The notes beneath the pieces are model-generated. The model searched no databases. It had not been told where the DNA came from and saw only the letters and a list, made by a program, of their open reading frames with translations. DNA of 64,000 nucleotides from Methanobacterium sp964452085 (GTDB taxonomy: Archaea > Methanobacteriota > Methanobacteria > Methanobacteriales > Methanobacteriaceae): positions 1-64,000 of the forward strand of contig CAYVKL010000004.1 in assembly GCA_964452085.1 (NCBI GenBank), in the 5' to 3' direction. The position numbers were made by a program, and so were the translations under genes. How positions within the stretch are numbered: position 1 is the stretch's first letter; each line of letters starts with the position of its first letter. Positions 43,757 to 53,258 of the stretch are shown piece after piece.

Positions 43757-44164
43757 TTATTCCTCTTCTAAAGACTCCTGAATCGATTCTACAATACACA
43801 CCCTATTCCAGCCCACCACATCTTCAGCAATTTCTTCTAATTCAGCAGGGACCTCCTCTAATCCATAAGGCCTAATAAGCACCATAGGTTTATTCAAATC
43901 TCTCGCTATATTCACTTGGGTCTTAATCAATTTATGGTGTTTGGAGTAGAGGCCAGCCAGTATAATCACAATATCGGCGGGTTCAATTTGGTCTTTGAGT
44001 TCTTCCGGGCTGTTCTTACCAGGAATCCCGTGGTCTTTCCATTCAAAATCAGGGGCCTCCAATAATCTCTGGATGAAAGTGAGATACTCTTCATCACCCT
44101 CACCATTATGGCTAATAAATAGTTGATATTCCATTAAATCTTCTTGAAATTCGTCTTCAAACAT
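43757..44164 (-). CDS. TIR-like (MTH538/ThsB-type) protein, conserved Glu replaced by Gln
   Basis: A 135-residue protein with the full TIR-like flavodoxin fold of the MTH538 family (PF08937, now linked to ThsB of the Thoeris antiphage system): YQLFISHNGEGDEEY, then DFEWKDHGIPGK, then ADIVIILAGLYSKH and IARDLNKPMVLIRPYG. The start at ATG 44164 follows CAGGGGATT. At the place of the conserved catalytic-type Glu before the A-x-x-x-x-K-P helix it has Gln (LIKTQVNIA). No ThsA-like SIR2/SLOG effector lies nearby, so it is an orphan. It may make or sense a nucleotide signal, or be inactive. Confidence 0.8.
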   Translation of the reverse strand: MFEDEFQEDLMEYQLFISHNGEGDEEYLTFIQRLLEAPDFEWKDHGIPGKNSPEELKDQIEPADIVIILAGLYSKHHKLIKTQVNIARDLNKPMVLIRPYGLEEVPAELEEIAEDVVGWNRVCIVESIQESLEEE

Positions 44165-44461
44165 GATAATCCCCTGAAATGGTTTATACTTGAATAATTA
44201 TTGTGAAGTCTTCAATGTTTTAATATAGTATTATACTATAATATTCGTTTATAATTCAATTTTTCCTTATATATTCTCCTTGCCTATTTAATATCGTAAA
44301 TATTCCCTATTAATCTCCCTAAATAAATGAAATTTATCTTAACTCTTCCCTAATCATGAGTTAATTTGTGTTTACGTCTGTAAGTAACGATATACTTATA
44401 AATTACTGGTATTAAATATAATATATAATATCAAGAACATCCTTAAGGTTTGGGGGGCTTT

Positions 44462-45406
44462 ATGAAAAAACGGCCGTCATTGAATCCTAAGAAAAAATCT
44501 AAAAAAGATTATCCGAAATTTTTAATGTTTAATAAGAACTTAATCATTGTCGGATCTCTTATTTTTCTATTAATTTGTGGATACATCATTATCTCCAACT
44601 CTGATAGTCCAAAATCGGATATTCAGATTCCTTCTAATGATAGTGGTGTTCAAGCTTCTAATAATTATCAAATATCAGTTATTGATAACTCTACTGGTGG
44701 AAATATAACCAATAACACAGTTTTAAATGAGAATATTAACAAAACTGCTGTAATTTCCGAACTGATAGATGCTGCTCAAAATGGCACACCCATGATCGTA
44801 CTTGGAAATGGTAGCCTACCTAGAGTAATGATAGTTGCAGGTGTCCACGGTGCAGAAATACCACCCCAGATAGCCGTAACCAACCTTATTAACAATTTAA
44901 CAACCCAAAAAATCAATGGAACCGTCTATATAATACCTTTTGCCATACCAAACCAGATAGCAACTGATCAAAGGATGGATAACGGTAAAGATCCGGATAG
45001 GGTGGCGCATATTTCAGGAACTACCTTGAATATCATCATCAACACTTCAAAAAATGAAAATGTAACCCTGTTGGGGGATTTTCATTCTGCACAACCAAAT
45101 GATGTTCCTGGAAAAAATTGCATCATTTACGATCCAGAAAATCCTAAAAGCCTTAAATTAGCACGTTTTTTAAATAATAAAACTAAGTCGCCTCTGGTGA
45201 AAGTAGGAAATTATTCTGGAGTTCTGTCCACAGTAAGTAACCGGAATGGTATAACCTCAGTAGTTTGTGAAGTTTTATCTCCTCACAGTAAGGTGGAACC
45301 AGGTAGTGTTGAACTTTCCTATCGTTATATGCTGGCTTTCTTAGAATATGCAGGGGTTATCAGCCCTTATGAAAAGGAAAATCAAACAAATAATCAAACC
45401 ATATGA
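44462..45406 (+). CDS. Membrane-anchored AstE/aspartoacylase-like zinc hydrolase
   Basis: ATG 44462 follows GGGGGG. A basic N-terminus and one TM helix (about residues 22-46) lead an Asn/Ser-rich linker (to about 90) and an outer enzyme domain. The outer domain has VAGVHGAEIP (H-x-x-E zinc ligands), LLGDFHSAQP (third histidine) and VVCEVLSPHSK near the end, as in the succinylglutamate desuccinylase/aspartoacylase branch of zinc carboxypeptidases. The substrate is probably an N-acyl or amide group in peptides or cell wall. It is related in fold to the outer domain of the 20983-21843 protein. Confidence 0.72.
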   Translation: MKKRPSLNPKKKSKKDYPKFLMFNKNLIIVGSLIFLLICGYIIISNSDSPKSDIQIPSNDSGVQASNNYQISVIDNSTGGNITNNTVLNENINKTAVISELIDAAQNGTPMIVLGNGSLPRVMIVAGVHGAEIPPQIAVTNLINNLTTQKINGTVYIIPFAIPNQIATDQRMDNGKDPDRVAHISGTTLNIIINTSKNENVTLLGDFHSAQPNDVPGKNCIIYDPENPKSLKLARFLNNKTKSPLVKVGNYSGVLSTVSNRNGITSVVCEVLSPHSKVEPGSVELSYRYMLAFLEYAGVISPYEKENQTNNQTI

Positions 45407-45565
45407 GATTTCATCAATGGCAAAATTTATTAAATTATTTATCTAATTATTTGAAGATAACCTTCTAAAAGGACTATTATACATTAGATTTAAAAAAAAA
45501 ATATTATAAATAATAAAAATTGAATTTAAGAAGATTATTTATAAGAGAATCGATTTTCCGGATAT

Positions 45566-45781
45566 TTAATTAACTTTCAAATTATCGGTTAATTGTTTCT
45601 TCTTTTCCTCATCCTGCAACCATAGTTTCACTTCTTTCCATACCATGTTGCATTTGTCTTCTGCTTTCATTCCCACCACTTTTCTAATGGCAAGATCAAC
45701 TTCTTTACGTTCTTTTCGCCCTTCAGGATTCAAATCTGCTTCATCAAGAACTTCTTTCATATGTCGAAGATAACAACTCAT
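45566..45781 (-). CDS. Small conserved-looking hypothetical protein (71 aa)
   Basis: The start is placed at ATG 45781, 9 nt after AAGGAG; the upstream TTG overlaps the binding site. It is a soluble helical protein with MSCYLRHMKEVLDEA, then RKEVDLAIRKVVG, a CNMVWKEVKLWL helix and a charged tail. The pattern seems familiar from other methanogens but I cannot name a family. Cys 3 and the later Cys may be structural. It is convergent with the peptidase gene. Confidence 0.55.
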   Translation of the reverse strand: MSCYLRHMKEVLDEADLNPEGRKERKEVDLAIRKVVGMKAEDKCNMVWKEVKLWLQDEEKKKQLTDNLKVN

Positions 45782-45869
45782 AAACCAACACTCCTTCAAT
45801 CCATTTATAAAATTATTCTATATCTATTTACTAATAATTTTTTTAGTAGCTAGTACTATATTATAAATA

Positions 45870-46898
45870 ATGCAAAAAGTTGCTATCTATGGAATTGCCT
45901 GTGTATTTGTTTTAGTAATTCTATTTTCAGTTATTTCCATTATGGGATATTCACAGCAGAAACCAACTTCACCCATGCAACCATTATCCGGTCCTGGGGG
46001 TGCTGATTATAATTATCTTTCTGTTAAAGAATCTGTTTATGGTGAAGGTCAGAACCAGTACTGGATTTTCGAACCTGATAACCCCAGTGCAACTTCTGCA
46101 CCTGTGATTATTTTTATGCACGGCTGGGGAGCCACCACACCTACATTTTACCAGGCATGGATTAATCATCTGGTAAAAAAAGGAAATATAGTAATTTACC
46201 CACGATATCAGGTTGATATTACCACACCGTCAGATAATTTCACACCAAATAGTATTAGAGCGGTTAAAGAGGCACTTAATGAACTGGAATCAGGCAATCA
46301 TGTGAAACCGCAATTGAGTAATTTTGCCATAGTAGGTCACTCTGCCGGTGGACTTATAAGCATGAATTTGGCCTCACTCGCACAATCTGAGGGACTTCCC
46401 ACACCCAAGGCAGTTTTCGCAGTAGAACCTGGAAAATCACGTTCTTCAAACGATACTGTAGGGCCTGTTCTTGAAAATCTCACTAAAATATCTCCCAATA
46501 CTCTCCTATTATCATTGGCAGGTGAGAATGATGATTGGGTCGGAGATCAAGATGCACGGAGAATCATCAGTGAAACAACCCAGATACCTCCTGAAAATAA
46601 AGATTTTTTGCTTTTAATATCTGATACACGTGGCGAACCACCATTATGGGCTGATCATTTTGCCCCCCTGGCGCCAATGACTTCTTTTAAAAATAATAAT
46701 TTATCTGTTAATCTCACATTCTGGGTTGATTCTAGAGATTATTATGGAACCTGGAAGCTCTTTGATGGACTTTATGAAGCTGCATTTTATGGTAAAAACA
46801 GAGAATATGCTCTGGGGAACACAACTCAACAAAGATTTATGGGTCTCTGGAGTGATGGGGTTCCAGTTAAACAAATAGAGGTAACTGATACCCCATAA
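45870..46898 (+). CDS. Secreted alpha/beta-hydrolase
   Basis: A 342-residue protein with an N-terminal signal/TM helix (about 4-27), then an alpha/beta-hydrolase domain: oxyanion-region HGWG, nucleophile elbow GHSAGG, acid in NDDWVGD and catalytic histidine in ADHFAP. This matches PET-hydrolase/cutinase-like or general lipase/esterase families that act on outside esters. No ribosome binding site is seen, and a TATA-like AT stretch lies very close to the ATG, so the leader is short or absent. The substrate is unknown. Confidence 0.8.
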   Translation: MQKVAIYGIACVFVLVILFSVISIMGYSQQKPTSPMQPLSGPGGADYNYLSVKESVYGEGQNQYWIFEPDNPSATSAPVIIFMHGWGATTPTFYQAWINHLVKKGNIVIYPRYQVDITTPSDNFTPNSIRAVKEALNELESGNHVKPQLSNFAIVGHSAGGLISMNLASLAQSEGLPTPKAVFAVEPGKSRSSNDTVGPVLENLTKISPNTLLLSLAGENDDWVGDQDARRIISETTQIPPENKDFLLLISDTRGEPPLWADHFAPLAPMTSFKNNNLSVNLTFWVDSRDYYGTWKLFDGLYEAAFYGKNREYALGNTTQQRFMGLWSDGVPVKQIEVTDTP

Positions 46899-46971
46899 AT
46901 AAAAACGCTGATAGTTATCTACTGGATAATACGAATTTTAAGAAAATAATACTATTTAAGGAATGATTTCA

Positions 46972-47802
46972 GTGAAAAAGAAATTTACCCTAGCCTTGTG
47001 CCAGATGGAGGTGGTGGAGGATAAAAATGAAAATATTGCTCATGCACTTAATATGATCCATGAAGCTGCCCCTCACTCGGATCTGGTTATATTACCTGAA
47101 ATGTGGAACTGCCCATATGAAACCGAGCTCTTCCCTGAATATGCTGAGGAAAAGGAAAATAGTGTCTCATTAAAAGCTATTTCACAGGCTGCTAAAGAAG
47201 AAAATGTTTATATTCTGGCTGGTTCCATCCCGGAAAAACATCAGGAAAAAATTTATAACTCCAGCTTTTTTTTCAATCCTCATGGGGAAATAATAGGAGT
47301 GCATCGTAAAATTCACCTTTTTGATATTGATGTGCAGGATAAGATCACCTTCAAGGAGTCATTAACCCTCACTGCCGGTGATAAAATAACAGTTGTGGAT
47401 ACAGATCTAGGGAAAATAGGGGTTTGTATATGTTATGACATGCGGTTCCCTGAATTAATGCGATTAATGACACTGGAAGGGGCAGAATTAATTATTGTCC
47501 CAGGGGCTTTCAACCTCACAACTGGACCAGTTCATTGGAAACCATTAATTCAGGTTCGGGCAGTTGATAATCAATTCTATGTTGCTGCAGCATCACCAGC
47601 AAGGGATATAGAATCTTCTTATGTGGCGTATGGCCATTCAATGGTTGCAGATCCTTGGGGAACTGTAATTCAAGAGGCTGGAAGTGGTGAAGAGATCATA
47701 TATGCCTCAGTTGATCAAAACATAGTTGAAAAAATCAGGAATGAACTACCCCTTCTTAAAAACCGTAGAAATGATATTTACACATTAAAAAAATTGAAAT
47801 AG
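46972..47802 (+). CDS. Nitrilase-superfamily amidase (omega-amidase/Nit2-like)
   Basis: A carbon-nitrogen hydrolase of about 277 residues with the Glu-Lys-Cys triad: PEMWNCP (Glu), HRKIHLFD (Lys) and CICYDMRFPE (Cys). The last motif is typical of the Nit2/omega-amidase branch, which hydrolyses alpha-ketoglutaramate or alpha-ketosuccinamate. GTG 46972 follows AAGGAATGATT, a fair binding site; ATG 46963 lies inside that site. An aspartate-handling enzyme (54504-56090) is in the same window but not linked. The cytoplasmic enzyme lies on the same strand, 73 bp after the hydrolase gene. Confidence 0.88.
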   Translation: MKKKFTLALCQMEVVEDKNENIAHALNMIHEAAPHSDLVILPEMWNCPYETELFPEYAEEKENSVSLKAISQAAKEENVYILAGSIPEKHQEKIYNSSFFFNPHGEIIGVHRKIHLFDIDVQDKITFKESLTLTAGDKITVVDTDLGKIGVCICYDMRFPELMRLMTLEGAELIIVPGAFNLTTGPVHWKPLIQVRAVDNQFYVAAASPARDIESSYVAYGHSMVADPWGTVIQEAGSGEEIIYASVDQNIVEKIRNELPLLKNRRNDIYTLKKLK

Positions 47803-47974
47803 TTAAAAAGAGTTTTATTTTAAACTTTTGGGAATTATAGGCATGAAAACTTTCTCTTGCAAAAATAGAATAATAAATAGAGATGATTGATGTATTCATT
47901 TCTATTTTAAGCTGATTAAGATATCTCCAATTCAGTTATTTCCTAATTCAGAGATTTAAGATATTTAAGTTTTA

Positions 47975-48544
47975 TTAAATCTTTTTAAGGGCCTTATTAC
48001 AAGCCTTTTTAAATTCTTTATCACCTGTAGCTGCTCTTCGGGCTTTTTTAATGGGATCAATACCACGTTCATCTCCAATATCCCCCAATGCTTTAACAGC
48101 TGCCACACGCACACCCCAATCTTCATCAGTTAAGGTTTCAATTAGAGGTTCCACAGCATTTTCACTTCCTATTTCACCTAAAGCCTTGGATGCGAATTTC
48201 CGAACACTCCAATCATGGTCATTGAGAGCTTCCACAAGTTGTCCCACTACTTTATCACTTTTAATGTCTTTCAGTGCCAGGGTAGCATATCTGCGAATGT
48301 TTCCTTCATCATTTTTTAGAATGGAGACTAATGGATCAATAGCGGGTTCTCCTATTTTTCCCAATGATTTGGCAGAATTAAATCTAACTTGAGGATTCTC
48401 ATCGTTTAAAGATTCTAAAAGGGGTTCAATAGCTGCTTCACCCATTGCACCTAATGCTTCAGCAGCTTCCTTTCGTTTTTCAGGGTCGTCGTCCTTTAAA
48501 TTTTCCATTAAAATATTTAAATCTTGCTTATCATCATTTGACAA
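47975..48544 (-). CDS. HEAT-repeat protein, TTG start
   Basis: The TTG at 48544 follows AGAGGGATGATT; the ATG at 48550 lies within that site. The 189-residue product has about five 31-residue HEAT/PBS-lyase-type helical repeats with VRxxAxxALGxIG, and is a shorter relative of the 4683-5411 protein. It is a cytoplasmic scaffold with unknown partners. It is downstream of the histidine kinase gene, 250 bp away, and may belong to the same signalling set. Confidence 0.82.
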   Translation of the reverse strand: MSNDDKQDLNILMENLKDDDPEKRKEAAEALGAMGEAAIEPLLESLNDENPQVRFNSAKSLGKIGEPAIDPLVSILKNDEGNIRRYATLALKDIKSDKVVGQLVEALNDHDWSVRKFASKALGEIGSENAVEPLIETLTDEDWGVRVAAVKALGDIGDERGIDPIKKARRAATGDKEFKKACNKALKKI

Positions 48545-48791
48545 AATCATCCCTCTTGAAAATTCTCTGAAATTAACTTGATTTTCCTTTAATATTAAAG
48601 TAACTAAGTAAGTTTAAAAAAATATGAAACCGATTCTGGAAAATATGAATGCATTAGTTTCAATGAATTATAGGTTGTTTATTATTAAGGTTGATTCGAA
48701 ATAAAAAAATTAAAAAACTCTATAATAAACCGATAATTGGTTTAAATCAATTAAATTATTAAAAATCAATTATATTTCTATGGATGATTTA

Positions 48792-51140
48792 TTAGGATAT
48801 TACATTATTTTCCGGGAAGATAATGGTCATCATGGTTCCTTCTTCTATGTTAATAATTATGTCCCCTTCTATCTGCCCTATGAGGTTTTTAACTAATTGT
48901 AAACCAAGGGTGTCAGTTTGATTAATATCTAACTCTTCAGGTAAACCAATCCCATCATCAGCTACAATAAGCACATAGTTGTTGTCAGATTTGTAAAATT
49001 TAATGAAAATGTTGCCTTTTTCTCCATGGGGAAATGCATATTTCAGACTGTTAGTTAATAGTTCATTTAAAATAAGTCCTAAGGGTATAGCTGTATTAAT
49101 ATCTAGTTCCAAGTCTTCCAGTTCCAGTATGAGTTGTATATTTTCCGGATCCTTTAAAAATGATTTAAAAAGGTCGTGTACCATATGGCGGATGTATTCT
49201 CCGAAGTTTATTTCCTTATAATTATCTGATCGGTAAAGTTTCTCATGAATTAGGGCCATGGATTTAGCTCTGGTTTGTGTCTGGTTGAAAATCTCTTTAA
49301 CATCCTCATCTTCAATTTCAGCGGATGTTAGATTTAGAAGACTGGCCATAATCATCAGATTATTTTTAGTACGATGATGAATTTCCTTTACCAGCATTTC
49401 TTTATCCTTTAAAGCATTTTGTAATCGTTGTTCGGCTCGTTTTCTCATTATAGTCTCAACAATGGTGGATGAGATAGTTTCAATAGCATTCGCATCAGAA
49501 GAATCATAATCTGATTTTTTATTGGCAAGCCCAATAAAACCAATAACATCACCTTCTTTTAGGAGAGGGACAACCATTAAGTTTTGGAGAGTCGGGTGAT
49601 GGTTAGGGATAGATTTCAAGGGTAAATTATTTAGTTCATTGCATATAATTGGTTTTTTACGGGTTTTCAGACTTTCGCAGGTTTCATGTATTTTTAATTC
49701 AGTCAACATAGGATTTATATCTAATTTATCGACCATATTGGGGGGTAAGGCTGATTCACTAATAGCAAGAGTATCAAAATCTTCACCAAGATTTATTTCG
49801 CATATAAATCCAAATTCACTCTGAGTTATGTCTTCACAAACATCTAATGCGGTTTTTGTTAGGTCATCTTCTGTTTCTGAAATAATAGCTTTGGTAAGAA
49901 TGGTTCCCATACATTTTAAGATTTCATTCTGTCCGTTAATCAACATTTCATAATTCTTTCTTTCAGTAATATCACGGGAAACTATTAAAACCTTTTCTAC
50001 GAACCCTTGGTTATTTTTAAGGGGAATGTGAATAGTATCTAACCACAAAGTTTGGTCGTGGAAAATATGATCTTCTATCCTGATAGATTCTCCAGATTCA
50101 AATACTTTATCCAGATATCTGGTCTGTAATTTGTAATTTTTTTCTGCTATTAGCTCTGATCGGGATTTACCGACAACCTGAGAAGGAACGATATCCAATT
50201 TGTTTGCTGCAAACTCATTGATATATTCTAATCTATCTTCTCGGTTAAAAATGAAAACAAATTCCTCAACAGCCTCTGCCAGAGTTCGATATCTACCTTC
50301 GCTTTCCTCAATTTTTTTCAATGATTCATTACGTTCTGTTATATCTAATATTGAGGCTAATGTCCTTTTTGTACCAGGTATTAGGCAAACATTTGCAAAA
50401 ATATCCTTTTTATTACCACGTCTATCAAAAATCTGGAATTCATATTGGTTGGGAGCAGTGGTGGAATTAGAATACCTAAGCTTCTGATACTTTATCATCT
50501 GTAATTGGTGTTCCGGTAAAACAAAATCTGTCCATTTTTTTTTACCCATGATATCAATGGGTTTATATCCAAAAATTTGCTCTGTTTGTGAGTTTGCAAG
50601 GGAAATAATGTTGTTTTCGTCGACAATAACTGTTGCAGTTGCATTATGTTCAAAAATAGTTTTATAATATTTTTCAGATTCTTTCAGTGATTTTTTAGTT
50701 TCTTTGAGATGGGTAATATCAGTGGCATAAATAGAGATGGTATTGTTATGGAGAGAATTAACAGGAAACATGTGAATTTTTATGGGGATTATATTTTCAT
50801 TCGAATTTTGGAAAAAGGATTCAAATGGTTCAATTTTTTCTCCTGATAATATGGATTTAAAAGCGGTGAAAAATTTATTTAATTCGCTTGGAGGTATAAA
50901 ATTAAGGTTTGAAATATTTTTGGGGGGACTAGTTCCATTATGGAATTTATTAACTAAATTTTTAACAGAATTATTGAATTCTAATATCTCACCGTCAGTT
51001 TTTACCAAAACATGGAAATGTGGAGATTTATCTAGAATCTCTTTTTGAAGGAAAATTTGTTGTTTCAACTGGGAAATTTCATGTTCCAATGTTTCAATTT
51101 TTTCAATATTCTCTACAGAAATTGTCTGCTGTTTTTCCAT
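48792..51140 (-). CDS. PAS/GAF sensor histidine kinase (HisKA_2 type)
   Basis: A 782-residue soluble kinase without TM helices. After a coiled N-terminus come three PAS-like domains (about 40-140, 155-275, 280-395), a GAF domain (about 400-560), a HisKA_2-type dimerisation helix with phospho-histidine in EIHHRTKNNLMIMASLL (about 580), and a HATPase with N-box ILNELLTNSLKYAF, ADDGIGLP and GLQLVKNL. GGGGAC precedes the ATG. It senses a cytoplasmic small molecule or redox state. The response regulator upstream on the same strand is the likely partner. Confidence 0.88.
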   Translation of the reverse strand: MEKQQTISVENIEKIETLEHEISQLKQQIFLQKEILDKSPHFHVLVKTDGEILEFNNSVKNLVNKFHNGTSPPKNISNLNFIPPSELNKFFTAFKSILSGEKIEPFESFFQNSNENIIPIKIHMFPVNSLHNNTISIYATDITHLKETKKSLKESEKYYKTIFEHNATATVIVDENNIISLANSQTEQIFGYKPIDIMGKKKWTDFVLPEHQLQMIKYQKLRYSNSTTAPNQYEFQIFDRRGNKKDIFANVCLIPGTKRTLASILDITERNESLKKIEESEGRYRTLAEAVEEFVFIFNREDRLEYINEFAANKLDIVPSQVVGKSRSELIAEKNYKLQTRYLDKVFESGESIRIEDHIFHDQTLWLDTIHIPLKNNQGFVEKVLIVSRDITERKNYEMLINGQNEILKCMGTILTKAIISETEDDLTKTALDVCEDITQSEFGFICEINLGEDFDTLAISESALPPNMVDKLDINPMLTELKIHETCESLKTRKKPIICNELNNLPLKSIPNHHPTLQNLMVVPLLKEGDVIGFIGLANKKSDYDSSDANAIETISSTIVETIMRKRAEQRLQNALKDKEMLVKEIHHRTKNNLMIMASLLNLTSAEIEDEDVKEIFNQTQTRAKSMALIHEKLYRSDNYKEINFGEYIRHMVHDLFKSFLKDPENIQLILELEDLELDINTAIPLGLILNELLTNSLKYAFPHGEKGNIFIKFYKSDNNYVLIVADDGIGLPEELDINQTDTLGLQLVKNLIGQIEGDIIINIEEGTMMTIIFPENNVIS

Positions 51141-51303
51141 TAATGGTCCCCAATAATGACGTATTTTTCGATACTACATTATTCCGCTGCCAAAACCGCC
51201 ATATTTTTTCAAATAATAATTTTTAGTAATTTAACAGTTATTTTTTCCAGGTTATATGTAAGAACAATAGTTTCACAAAACCATATATATGATCCATATT
51301 TCA

Positions 51304-51318
51304 GGTGATATGCATCAC
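51304..51318. promoter_or_regulatory. Palindrome GTGAT-ATGC-ATCAC upstream of the histidine kinase
   Basis: A perfect 5+4+5 inverted repeat (51305-51318) in the 254-bp gap between the regulator and kinase genes, next to a minus-strand TATA-like ATATATATGG. It may be an operator. No protein can be named. Confidence 0.35.
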
Positions 51319-51394
51319 ATGAAATGGAAATTTTTGTGAAAATTGGAATAAGAAATAAAAAGATCATTCAATTATTTTAAAGGTATTATGTGAA

Positions 51395-52273
51395 TTATAA
51401 GATTTCCCGGTTCATGTCATAATCAAATTTGCACACTGATTGCAAAATACCTGTAGTGGGTTCTTCTTGAACTGATCCGGGAATATTAGTCCATGAATAG
51501 GTCAATCGCATAATACTTTGACAAATTAAGCATAGAAAAATGTCATTAGGTCGGCTTGGTGACCATGAGCATTTTTTAACTGTCATGGCTCCCTTATCTT
51601 CTCTCGAACGTGTTAATACTTTGAAACCTAAATTTTCGTACAATTGTGCAACCCAGGAAAGATAAATCTTCATTTTCTCTTCATCATCCAAATTCTCATA
51701 GGGTTGCTGACTGTAATCATTGGCATATTTATGGAAAAGGGGTTTCATATTCTGTTCGAAAAGTCGCATAAAACGTGAAAGGAAAACACTTCGATCTGAG
51801 ATGGGTATGTTCATAACCAGTTCAGGGAGAACACTGCGCATAAATAGTTGAGCATCTTTAAGTCCAGCTCTTTTCTCATCTTCAATCTCTTTCTTTCTAA
51901 ATTCATAATTTTTGAGAGCTAATTGTATATTATTACGCAATTCTGCTTCTTCAATTGGTTTGATGAGATATGCTGTGGCTTTGGTATCCATCATTCGTTG
52001 GAAAGTTTCCATATCATCCAGTGCAGTTAAATAAATAAGAGGTACGTCCATGAAACTCTTAATAATGGTGGCAGCATCAATACCATCCATCTCTCCCTTT
52101 AAAGTAATATCCATCAAAATTAAATCTGGTTTAATGGAGAAAGCTTCCTGGATTGCTTCATTCCCGGTTTTTGCAAGCGAAGGTACACGGTAACCCAGAG
52201 ATTCCAAACATTCCTGAATCTCAATGGCACTGATTCCCTCATCTTCAACAACTAAAATTTTCTCTCCAGCCAC
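51395..52273 (-). CDS. Response regulator with methanogen-type output domain
   Basis: A 292-residue protein with GTG start behind GGTGAT. The receiver domain (1-125) has the acidic pair VVEDE, phospho-Asp in LILMDITLKG (about D55), T/S in YLTA and Lys in LIKPI. A coiled linker leads to a C-terminal domain of about 150 residues with KKCSWSP, FLCLICQ and SVCKFDY cysteines, which looks like the methanogen output domain (MetOD1) found behind receivers in this order. The cysteines may bind a metal or cofactor. It probably pairs with the kinase at 48792-51140. Confidence 0.82.
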   Translation of the reverse strand: MAGEKILVVEDEGISAIEIQECLESLGYRVPSLAKTGNEAIQEAFSIKPDLILMDITLKGEMDGIDAATIIKSFMDVPLIYLTALDDMETFQRMMDTKATAYLIKPIEEAELRNNIQLALKNYEFRKKEIEDEKRAGLKDAQLFMRSVLPELVMNIPISDRSVFLSRFMRLFEQNMKPLFHKYANDYSQQPYENLDDEEKMKIYLSWVAQLYENLGFKVLTRSREDKGAMTVKKCSWSPSRPNDIFLCLICQSIMRLTYSWTNIPGSVQEEPTTGILQSVCKFDYDMNREIL

Positions 52274-52408
52274 TTCATCACCATAAATGATAATTAAAAG
52301 ATTTTAAATCTGTATAGGAATATTGTATAATTACATATAAATCTATTATGCTAAAATCATTGTTTATTTTAATGAATTATTTAAGATTAACCACGCATTT
52401 TTTTGGTT

Positions 52409-53245
52409 TTAATCGTCATATTTATTTTTATACCAATCAATAAGTTCACTGGCGATACTTATTTTAGAAGGTGTAGGTGGAATATTTTCAGGAGAAAACC
52501 ATTTAGCTTGAGTTATTTCATCACCATCAACTTTTATTTCACCTTCAGCATATTCTGCGGTAAAAGCTATCATTAATGAATGGGGATACGGCCAGGGTTG
52601 ACTTCCAAAATATTTAATATTTTTGACTTTCAATCCCACTTCTTCCATGGTTTCTCTTTGAACAGCTTCTTCTAAGGTTTCACCAGCTTCAACAAAACCT
52701 GCAATGAGTCCGTATCTATTTCCAGGAATGTGATTGTGTTGGGCCATGAGTAGTTTACCATCATTCACTATTGCAGTTATCACTGCCGGAGAAAGTCTGG
52801 TGTAACTGGTGAATCCACATTTCGGGCATACCTTGGCCATTTCATCATCTTTTGTTAGGTTTGGTGTTCCGCATTTACCACAGAACTGATGATTACAGTC
52901 CCAGGTTATAATTTGAACAGCCCTACCAGCTAATAGATATACATCCTCATCAAGATCAGAGTATGATGATCTAAGATCCTGGAAATCCATTCCTTCAGGA
53001 GCAATAGTTCCGGGATCAACTTCCACTGAGAAACAGGGATAACCGTTAAATAAACCTAAATACTGTGTTCGATTAGGAAATATATTAATTTCACTTAAAT
53101 TCTTATAAAAGGGAATATTATGGCTTTTCTCTAATTCTACCAGCATATTATTTAACTTAAAGATAAACCAATACGCGGGTCCATTATAATCCTTAGGAAC
53201 GGTGACACCCGGTTCGTACCGTTTATAAATACTTTTTCTAGACAT
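52409..53245 (-). CDS. nudC: NudC-like NADH/NAD-cap pyrophosphatase
   Basis: A 278-residue protein with the three marks of NudC: a four-cysteine zinc ribbon (CGKCGTPN and CPKCGF, about 122-143), a full Nudix box GFVEAGETLEEAVQRETMEE, and the SQPWPYPHSLM motif after it. NudC splits NAD(H) to NMN and AMP and removes NAD caps from RNA. It lies 13 bp downstream of cofH, so the two are probably co-transcribed. The link between F420 synthesis and NAD(H) cleaning is not obvious and may be only operon sharing. Confidence 0.9.
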   Translation of the reverse strand: MSRKSIYKRYEPGVTVPKDYNGPAYWFIFKLNNMLVELEKSHNIPFYKNLSEINIFPNRTQYLGLFNGYPCFSVEVDPGTIAPEGMDFQDLRSSYSDLDEDVYLLAGRAVQIITWDCNHQFCGKCGTPNLTKDDEMAKVCPKCGFTSYTRLSPAVITAIVNDGKLLMAQHNHIPGNRYGLIAGFVEAGETLEEAVQRETMEEVGLKVKNIKYFGSQPWPYPHSLMIAFTAEYAEGEIKVDGDEITQAKWFSPENIPPTPSKISIASELIDWYKNKYDD

Positions 53246-53258
53246 TTTCCCAAAATAA

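Noticed and set aside
43757..44164. A complete Thoeris antiphage system
   Set aside because: Only the TIR-like (ThsB-type) gene is present. Neighbours are an adhesin and a peptidase, with no SIR2/SLOG ThsA-like effector or other defence gene.
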